From: Schistocerca nitens
Lineage: Eukaryota > Arthropoda > Insecta > Orthoptera > Acrididae
Reading direction: 5' to 3'
Length of the DNA: 64,000 nt
NCBI RefSeq assembly: GCF_023898315.1
Contig: NC_064622.1
Span: forward strand, 170,396,178 to 170,460,177
The notes beneath the pieces were generated by a model. The model worked only from the letters and a program-made list of their open reading frames with translations. It made no database searches and had not been told where the DNA came from. Shown one piece after another: positions 56,690 through 64,000 of the stretch. The translations under genes were made by a program, and so were the position numbers. The first letter of the stretch is position 1. Each line of letters begins with the position of its first letter.

Positions 56690-58110
56690 ATTTGTTTCTT
56701 TGCTATATGTCAGTGATATTTCTTCTGTGTTTCAATTTTTCAACTACCGCTCATATGCCAACGATACCCAGTTGTGCTTAAGTGCCACACGTAAGAAAAT
56801 TTCTCCTGCCCTCTGAAGTATGTACGTCGATCTTTATTCAGCATCATAATGGGCATAAAATCTGGATCTTAAACCAAACCCTAAGAAGTCACAGGACATC
56901 GTCATATCAGTTGGTCAGCGAACGTTTGTCCGAAACAGTTTCTCGAATACGTCTTAATGGAACCTAATCACTGTTTCAAAAAACTGTTAAGGATCTTGGC
57001 ATAGTATCTAAATCAGGAATAACAAATTGTTGCAGCATAAGGGTAAAATATTTATACTCAATTTTAAAGAAATCCAGCTTTTAGTTCTGCCTGTTCTTCA
57101 CTACTGTGATGTAGCTCATCGCGGCACAAATAATAACTCCAGGCGACTCGAACAATCTGTGAGAGCTTGCGTGAGGTATTTGTACAGCACTCGCTTGTTC
57201 GATCGTCTCAGTCCTTACTATACTCAATTTGGTTGGAGGCGATGGATAGGCGGCCAGATTTTCACACATTCAGTTTACCTCACAGGTTTCTGAATCACTG
57301 GTTTTTCCTCAAAACCTCTCCCAGATATCAGACATCAAACATCATTCCGTAACAGTAAAACACTGGATACGTCCAGCATCTCGGCTCTACCCTTACATAA
57401 CACGAAATATTTCTCTATCTTCTTCTCCATTTCAGTCATACGACCGTGGAACGAATTTCCCTGTAACCTGTGTCTTATTCAAAACCACTCAGCATTCAGG
57501 AGGAGATTAAAGCTATATCTTGTTTCATCGGCGTAGCTTTGCTTTCGCCCTATCCCAGTTGTTTTACTTCCGTCCGTCAGAGAAGGAGCATACCTGTCAC
57601 AGTGTAAACTATGCTTTCCTCATCGCCTATTTATATTTTCTCCTTCCACTGTATGCTAATATTACTGGGTTACTTATCGCCCTTCTTCTTACCAGTCAAC
57701 GTCTTCTTCACGTTGAGTCGTTCAGTTTTGCTGTCACATGTTTCTGCTGGATGTCACTGCTCATGCCCCATATAAACACAATGAGGAAATTGCTTAGTGA
57801 ATTACTTAGTGTTAATAAGATTGGTTTCACTTAAATTTCACATATTCATTGCTACACGTATCGTCATTATTATTATCTTCTTTTCTTTCTCAGACCTTAG
57901 GTCTGGTTAAAAATGGAAAGTTACGCAGACCTTGATCAAGCGTGACTTCCTTTTAACTGTACGGTATATGTTATATTGCATTTAGGAACTTTCGGGTAAT
58001 TGAACATGTATCAATAATTACGGATTTCTGTAGTTGTATATACAAGTTATATACAAGTTATTATTATTATTGTTATTATTTTCGTTATTATTATTATTAT
58101 TGTATACTAC
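56690..58110 (+). mobile_element. CR1/Jockey-like LINE, 5'-truncated
   Basis: The plus-strand element starts inside the reverse transcriptase near its catalytic box and runs through the C-terminal coding end and a ~250-bp 3' untranslated region. That region contains accttaggtctggttaaaa and gcagaccttgatcaagcgtg. It ends in a (TTA)n-rich tract at about 58055-58105. It is a different family from the GATGTA-tailed LINE at 29650. Confidence 0.75.
56700..57535 (+). pseudogene. LINE reverse transcriptase, catalytic box and C-terminus
   Basis: The catalytic box reads SYANDTQLCLSAT, with the second catalytic position changed from the expected Y-A-D-D-T. After a frame change comes the characteristic C-terminal text ILPVLHYCDVAHRGTNNNS-like, then RLEQSVRACVRYLYSTRLFD and LSPYYTQFGWRRWI. 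A final piece IRPWNEFPCNLCLIQNHSAF follows. Stops are at 57291 and elsewhere. It is inactive. Confidence 0.78.
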
Positions 58111-58599
58111 TCGTGTGCTACACAAATTACGTTGATTCACTAAATTTTCGCTCTCTGCATTCGACCGAATCACTGTTGAGTGCTGCCCTCACTGGAGATA
58201 TTTGTACATAAGGGGCAATGGTCAGTAGGCCACCCCTCCAAGGGAACACAACGGTACACTCACAGCGGCGAGGGTGAGAACAGTTTGTGGATGGACTGTC
58301 GATTGGTTGACTGTCCTTAGCTCGTGGCCTTGTAAAACGGCAGATACGTATATTTTCACTTGTAAATATTAATCTAATTGCCAATAATAAGTTATTATCA
58401 TAACTGTCGTCATTCATTAGAGTCAGAATGAATTCGAGCCATTACCAAGTCTTCCTAAATACGTAGTCCTCCGGAAAATTTACGATTTATGTTTTCGTCG
58501 GCGGACGGTAACTCTAAGTATGTCGGGTCAGACGTAAGAGAAGGCCTAAAGTCCGTAATCTCGACAGGTGAAATAATTACATAAGCCAACACAAATATT
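58111..58599. other. Anonymous DNA
   Basis: Nothing recognisable is seen. Confidence 0.4.
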
Positions 58600-59096
58600 T
58601 CTCATTTGTCCGTAGTTTCTTTAAGATTTTTGTGTCTACTTTGTTCCCTTGTTACAGCTGCAGGAAGAGCGTGGTTTTTTGCCAGACGCGTTTCGTATTA
58701 TTGAAGTAAAGCATCAACGGTGGTCTGCGATTAAAGATATTTACAATCTGATTTGCTTTTAGATCGAAAAATGGTTCTGCAACAAATTGTTGGCATTTAC
58801 TTATGGTAATTTCTTCCTCGCTTCTCGCCTACATAGGGAAATGCCGTCTGCTAGAACTTTTTTGGTTCTTTTCTTCGTTATTCACTGATAATTGTGGTCT
58901 AATTTTACGCTGCTTTGCAGAGCTATGTATTTTGATGTTTAACACAGCACTATTTCGTACACCACTGTTCACTGTTTATTTGGATACTTTCAAGCGTGTA
59001 TTGTGTTTCTTAGTGTTCTCAACATTACCATTAGCTTTCCTTTTATCTACATTTTTCTTTTCTCTGTCTCTCTATAGCTTATTACATGTGTGTTAG

Positions 59097-59302
59097 CCCG
59101 CATCTCGTGGTCGTGCGGTAGCGTTCTCGCTTCCCACGCCCGGGTTCCCGGGTTCGATTCCCGGCGGGGTTAGGGATTTTCTCTGCCTCGTGATGGCTGG
59201 GTGTTGTGTGATGTCCTTAGGTTAGTTAGGTTTAAGTAGTTCTAAGTTCTAGGGGACTGATGACCATAGATGTTAAGTCCCATAGTGCTCAGAGCCATTT
59301 GA
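59097..59302 (+). mobile_element. tRNA-derived SINE (family F2)
   Basis: The head reads cgtggtcgtgcggtagcgtt and gggttcgattcccgg, with the shared F1/F2 tail. A perfect 13-bp duplication, acatgtgtgttag, lies at 59084-59096 and 59303-59315. It sits between the arms of the inverted-repeat element. Confidence 0.96.
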
Positions 59303-59581
59303 ACATGTGTGTTAGTCCAATTAATTATGGTACTGTATATTTATATACTGCACAAGAGAAGCGAAGGAGTAGTGGTACAATTTTAATTTTGTGTGGTGAC
59401 AAGGTGGGGGAAGGGTACGGGGAGAAGCAAAGATGAGTTGAAAGAAAGTGCACAGTACTGTTACGGAGAGTGAATTGGTGGAAAAATCAAGCAGAAATTG
59501 CCGTAAGTAAACACCAACAATTTTCTAACGAGTTTTTTTTGAGCTAGAAAACAAATCAGATTGTAAATATATTTAATTACA

Positions 59582-59626
59582 GACCACTGATGAGCTTTGC
59601 TTCAATAAAGCGAAACGCGTCTGGCG
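59582..59626 (+). ncRNA. Hammerhead-ribozyme-like motif (type I order)
   Basis: The core CTGATGA occupies 59587-59593. Helix II pairs gcttt (59594-59598) with aaagc (59607-59611) around an 8-base loop. GAAA follows at 59612-59615. Helix III is minimal: AC (59615-59616) with GT (59619-59620) around a 2-base loop. The cleavage-site triplet GTC is at 59619-59621. Helix I pairs cca (59584-59586) with tgg (59622-59624). All conserved core positions are present. Helix III is very short, as in Penelope-type hammerheads, which may need a dimer to cleave. Activity is untested. Confidence 0.6.
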
Positions 59627-59769
59627 AGAAAAATGCGCATTTTCTTGCAGCTGTAACGACGGAACAGAAATTCCCTCAGGAATAAAAATATTCCGAATTT
59701 TGTCGGGACGAGTTTTTCGTTAATTATCTGCTTTGGAGTTTATTTTCGGGAATATTATTACAGTCATTA

Positions 59770-59770
<1 letters not shown>

Positions 59771-59819
<49 letters not shown>

Positions 59820-59856
59820 TAAGAGAGAGAGAGAGAGAGAGAGAAAGAGAAAGAGG
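59771..59856. repeat. (GT)n(GA)n compound microsatellite
   Basis: A run of about 26 bases of GT followed by GA repeats with a few interruptions. Confidence 0.95.
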
Positions 59857-61419
59857 GAGCGAGCCTCAGTATGGGCGTAATTCCTTGCATTTGAGACTGC
59901 AGGTATCAGGTAAATTGTCCACATAGGTAGTGTCTGGTCCAGTTACAAGAAGGCGTAGCTAATATTCCAGCAGGTACATCAATGTATGCATTTCTTCAGG
60001 CCGAATTGTATTTGACTACCAAAATATTCTTACGATGCAGGCTGGAGGCTGTTCCACAACACCCTATGCCTCACAGTGAAAGTCTTGCGCTTTAACTGTT
60101 TTTTTTGTTGTTTTTTTTTTAGTTTAAAATTGGTAGGTAAACGGGAGGGGCGAGTCTTTGCACCAAAACTGGGGCTCAATGAATATGTGTAGGTTAAAAC
60201 AATGATAGATAGCCAAACGGGAGAGATAGTCAAAGGATGTGGCTCTCCAACTACCAGTCTTACAGCGCTTCCTATCAGGTGATAGTGAGTGTTTGGCGCG
60301 AGAGACACGTTGATGCTCCCCTTGACTCTCAGTATATAAAAAAAGTAAATACTTTTCATGATTTTAGTTTTTAATACAGATTCATGCTGTATAGCATGTC
60401 AGTATTTTCCGTTTTTCCGTCAGTCGGACTGTGAATAGGTACTAAAATTTATATTTCACGGTATGTAGGTCTAGCTGTGCACCATCGTGTTGTTTCTCTT
60501 GGCGTTCTCGTCTACCATGTTCGATGACGCGCTATGGTCATCTCTCCCTGCCGATTGGGAGAGATGGCCGTACCATCTTTGACATAGTTAGCCATCCCAT
60601 AAAACTTTATTTTTTGGTTTTGACGGGAACATTCTTTACATGCGCCAACTAAGAACGTTCCCAAGACTGTTCCATTAAAGGCAGATGGAGAGAAGAAGAA
60701 TTCAAGGTGCTATTAATAAAGTAAGAAAAGAAAGTTATTCAATCAGAAAAGGTTCTATAGAGTTTAATATCGCAAGGAAAACGCTTGAGCCAAATATAAA
60801 ACCCGGTTGTGATTCGAAAACTTCCTTCAAGAACTGGACATAAAGTGTCCAGAATCGCTCTCTTGAGCTCTTGACTCACAAACTCCCAATCTCTATTTGA
60901 CACCTGTAGTGGTCAACTGCTGTCTGATTTTCCATTGGCTGAAGGCCGACCCCACCAAAAATACATCGTTCTTAAGATCTACAGACATCGTTTGACTCAA
61001 TTTGACCGCTTCCCAGACTAAACTAATATATTTTTGTATTATAACAGCAAATAAAGAAATGTCATGAACAATAAGTTACACTCAGTTCACTTACAATAAA
61101 TATGATTAATAATTATTTCCTAAATAAATAAGCCAGCACACTTGAGCAAGTATTCTCACGATAAATGACAACAGACTGTCCTTAAATATTGTTTAAACAA
61201 TTATTTAAGCCTTCTTGACAGAAGTGTCTTTTGGTTCTCTTTTCAATTGTGGTGTCCACAAACAAATGTGACTGACCACTTTTAAATTATAACAGTTTTT
61301 AATAGCACAGCATTTAAATAAAGTTACTGGGAAATAGTAAACTGTTCATTACATAAATACATGAGTATGACAAAGTGTGATTTATTCATGCAGTATTCAT
61401 TTGCCGTGTAATTGTGGAG
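59857..61419. other. Anonymous AT-rich DNA
   Basis: No gene or known element is seen. A strong 13-bp hairpin with one G-T pair lies at 60536-60569. Related gggagagat text occurs at 60218-60226. Confidence 0.4.
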
Positions 61420-61429
61420 GGTATGATGT

Positions 61430-61631
61430 TCAAATGATTCAAATGGCTCTAAGCACTATGGGACTTAACATGTGAGGTCATCAGTCCCTTAGATTTAGAA
61501 CTACTTAAACCTAACTGACCTAAGGACATCACACACATCCATGCGCAAGGCAGGATTCGAACCTGCGACCGTAGCAGCAGCGCGGTTCCGGACTGAAGCG
61601 CCTAGAACTACTCGGCCAAAAGGGCCGGCCA
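61430..61631 (-). mobile_element. tRNA-derived SINE (family F1)
   Basis: A full-length reverse copy, somewhat diverged in the head (ctcggccaaaagggccggcc). A 10-bp duplication, ggtatgatgt at 61420-61429 and ggtacgatgt at 61632-61641, has one mismatch. Confidence 0.92.
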
Positions 61632-61641
61632 GGTACGATGT

Positions 61642-63040
61642 CTGATGAACATGTGCATAATGGAAAGATATTAGGTAAGTAATAAATCAAAAAGTAAAAT
61701 AGAAACAGATAAGTAGGTTTCAGCTATCATAGCTACAGAGCAATGCTATCACCTGAGATATCGCACGATGAAATGGCATTAAGCGATTAAAATTTATTAA
61801 TTAAGAGGTCCATTGTGTAAATGTTTAGTAACTGTGAGATATTGTCCTCTATATTTTTAAGGATATCGAAATACTTTTGTGTCACTGGATGCGCCTCATT
61901 TACCTGAGATCGCCACTGCATTCAGATTTGCTTTAATGCTTGATGTGAATTATTACAGACTCTCATAGAGCTGTATGAAGCTATCTTTCGGCTTTTCCGG
62001 TACGCCACCATTTCTTGGAGCACTTTTTTCCTGCACAAAGGCCATACGAGCAGCAGTCATCAAAATCTCAACTTTGGTATTTACTCGTTTCCAGCGATGC
62101 TGACCATCTTTGCACCTGGACTTGCCCTCACCAGTCACCCAGCCGGAATCAGAACTTCCACGGCACGCCTTGACACCTGTGCATGCTAGCGTTCAGCCGC
62201 ACAACAAATCCATCTTACCATGTACCAATACTGCGCGGCCTACTAGTTCGTCTGAATACGCGTAACGTTGCAGTATGTGTATTACTTCGTACCCATTTTT
62301 TGAACTTTTTAGCGTTTACTGGAGACCTCCTTGTTAGCAGCTTCACTTCCCGTTCATTTGAGATATCTTTCTTGAATAAAAGTTATTCAGCATAATTTTC
62401 TGTCGTCTACATCAATTACCTACCTTACAATAGAACCTTTGTTATTAAATTAGTCATGTAACTTTTATTCTGTATTTCTGTGAATTTCAATAATTTACTA
62501 TTCTGGCCAACGCATAGACTATCTGACTGCGGGATCACAGCCACAGGTTATTATTTGCAGCGAATTAGCTGTGGGGCATTAAAGGAGACGTGCGTGGCTC
62601 GACCCTGTGTCTACATCGAGCTATTCATTTAAATAGAGCCGTGTGTAGCCCAAGTACCTAAGCTAACGAGCAATATCAGACAAAGTCGCAACTGGTTTGC
62701 TCATAGAGGATGCTATTCGACAGAGCAGCTCCATAGCAGTAACTGTTAGGTACCGTCGCAGTACGAACAATATATCTACAACATATTTAAATCGGGAGTT
62801 CACACACGGATTCATAAGCTGGAATAAATGTACATTGCCCCACAGACCACTATGCAGCGGAACGAGATTCTGCTTTATATGAAATAAAAGCAAATAGACA
62901 TTAAGCCAGAATACAGATAACAAATTCAAAATGCAATTCAAAGAGTGTTATACACCGAAGAATTCGCAATCAGTAACGTAATGCAATGAAACCAGTTTCT
63001 GTGTCATGTCATATCAGATGATTTTTAGGTTTTGACATGG
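61642..63040. other. Anonymous AT-rich DNA
   Basis: Nothing recognisable is seen. Confidence 0.4.
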
Positions 63041-63055
63041 TGCAATTAATTCCAC

Positions 63056-63080
63056 CTGATGATGGCCACAAGATCGAAAC
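63056..63080 (+). other. CTGATGA...CGAAAC motif, degraded hammerhead-like
   Basis: CTGATGA at 63056-63062 is followed by ggcc, a loop acaa, gatc and then GAAAC (63076-63080). A 4-bp helix II would form if one base of ggcc were T, so the present sequence pairs only partly. No GTC cleavage triplet follows. It may be a decayed relative of the motif at 59582. Confidence 0.3.
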
Positions 63081-63395
63081 TGCAATATTGGGTTTTACAA
63101 ATAAATAATTTTACAGTCAAAAGCCGACCATGAGGTAATTTGCCATGTTTTACACGATTGTGATCTCCAGCTACGAGAGGTTAATCTTAGTTTTTGATTG
63201 ATATTTCTCTCGTATATTACTTTGCAAGGTCACAAAAATCTTTCAGCTTCCAGGCACTCCACTATCGGACTGGTTGGACCTCCATGAAGTATAAATGAGA
63301 AGTATTGTCATCTGAATAGCGAATTTCGAATTAAAAATACGGATTTCAACGGAAAATTTTCTTGTATTCGGCGAGGCAACTAGGGTCGGTGCTTC

Positions 63396-64000
63396 TTATA
63401 TTTTGGGGTTCCGTTGTGTAAGCAGTCTCATTAGTTGATCTGTTGCATCTTCTGAGTGTTCTGTTTCCCCGACAACATTTTCTGTGCGCTCGTTGCAGTT
63501 TAAGTGGTTAATAATTGTATTCCCTAGACATTTCATTGAATTGACAGCTTTTATATTTGTGTGATTTATCGTATAACCGAAGTTTAACGGATTCCTTTTA
63601 GTACTCATGTGGATGACGTTATAGTTTTTAATATTCAGAGTCAGTTGCCACTTTTTGTCCTCCTACATATATCTTCACTAAACCATTTTGCAATTGGTTT
63701 CGGTCGTCTGTTGACTTTATTAGGTGGTAAATGACTGTCAGGAGCAAACAGTCTAAGAGGACCGCTCAGATTGACCTCGAAAACGTTTATATAAATTAAG
63801 AAAATCAAGATGCCTAAACACTTCCAAGGGGCACGCCAGATATCATTTCTGTTTTACTTGAGGACTTTCCGTCAACAGAACTTTCTAACAGGACATCACG
63901 AATCCAGTCGCACAACATAAACGATACTTCAAAGACATGCAATCTGATTAAAAGCCGCTTGTGAGTAAATGGCGTCAAAAGACTTCTGGAAATCTTAGAA
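63396..64000 (-). mobile_element. Jockey-like LINE fragment, runs off the window
   Basis: The minus-strand reverse transcriptase spans the window edge. The complement near 63830-63860 gives a motif B relic (ISGVP followed by a diverged G-S-V). At about 63745 the catalytic box is damaged (LFAPDS instead of F-A-D-D). The frame at 63396-63608 reads MSTKRNPLNFGYTINHTNIK then SMKCLGNTIINHLNCNERTE, the thumb region with its L-G block. The 3' boundary is near 63396. The rest of the element lies beyond 64000. Confidence 0.75.

Larger units (their letters stand above)
58600..59740. mobile_element. Inverted-repeat element with hammerhead-like motifs
   Basis: The left arm (about 58605-58825, minus orientation) and right arm (about 59480-59690, plus orientation) are reverse complements. 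Shared anchors are acaaatcagattgtaaat-type text, cagaccac, cttcaataa, cgaaacgcgtctggc and tgcagctgtaac. The ~650-bp centre holds an F2 SINE (59097-59302). The hammerhead-like motif lies in both arms but keeps an intact core only in the right one. Penelope-like elements are known to carry hammerheads in their terminal repeats; assigning this element to that class is inference. Confidence 0.65.

Noticed and set aside
13130-61631. CTGATGA heptamers inside many SINE tails (ggggactgatgacc)
   Set aside because: They match the hammerhead core word but have no GAAA partner or helix II. They are a fixed part of the F1/F2/F3 tail and so coincidental.

Overview
This window reads as intergenic or deep-intronic DNA from a large, repeat-filled insect genome. 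The abundant tRNA-headed SINEs, the RTE-like and Jockey/CR1-like LINEs and the Tc1/mariner relics point to an orthopteran, most likely a Schistocerca-type grasshopper or locust. The species is inferred from the repeat families and was not tested. No complete host gene, genuine tRNA, rRNA, operon or CRISPR array was found. Two short open stretches with splice-like borders (3412-3627 and 5685-5912) are the only host-exon candidates, and both are weak.

Layout. 1-5 kb: degenerate SINEs, a possible LTR-retrotransposon integrase tail and an (AT)n tract. 5-8 kb: a small foldback element, a candidate exon, a (CG)n(TG)n tract and five SINE copies of four kinds. 8.5-9.9 kb: a Tc1-like transposon (family A) with one premature stop. 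11-13 kb: a LINE fragment and a ~1 kb foldback element. 14.4-19.5 kb: an old plus-strand LINE split by a younger minus-strand RTE-like LINE. 20.6-24.5 kb: an internally deleted mariner, a SINE chimera, a LINE 3' end and a decayed Tc1 (family C). 24.7-25.9 kb: a GC/CpG-rich block. 26.6-31 kb: a Tc1 element (family B) split by an inverted SINE dimer and by a mariner that itself carries a SINE, followed by a Jockey/CR1-like LINE. 31-45 kb: mostly anonymous AT-rich DNA with scattered SINEs, a MITE and a LINE remnant. 45.4-49.1 kb: a long SINE, Tc1 family D (with a SINE inside) and a second family A copy. 50.4-52.8 kb: a second RTE-like copy carrying a SINE within a SINE. 53.1-56.3 kb: a GC-rich block and a second family B Tc1, interrupted by a SINE and by an LTR-like insert that holds another SINE. 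56.4-59.7 kb: a SINE, a CR1-like LINE, and an inverted-repeat element carrying a hammerhead-ribozyme-like motif. 59.8-64 kb: microsatellite, a SINE and a LINE running off the window edge.

The most interesting signal is the hammerhead-like motif at 59582-59626. All core nucleotides are present, and it lies in one arm of an inverted repeat whose other arm (58681-58728, minus strand) has a decayed core. Two further foldback elements (5237-5503 and 12088-13078) and a single motif at 63056-63080 share a related but non-canonical motif. Hammerheads are known in Penelope-like retroelements, so these may be remnants of one family in a repeated inverted arrangement. The second theme is nesting: target-site duplications and paired empty sites between element copies let the order of many insertions be read directly.
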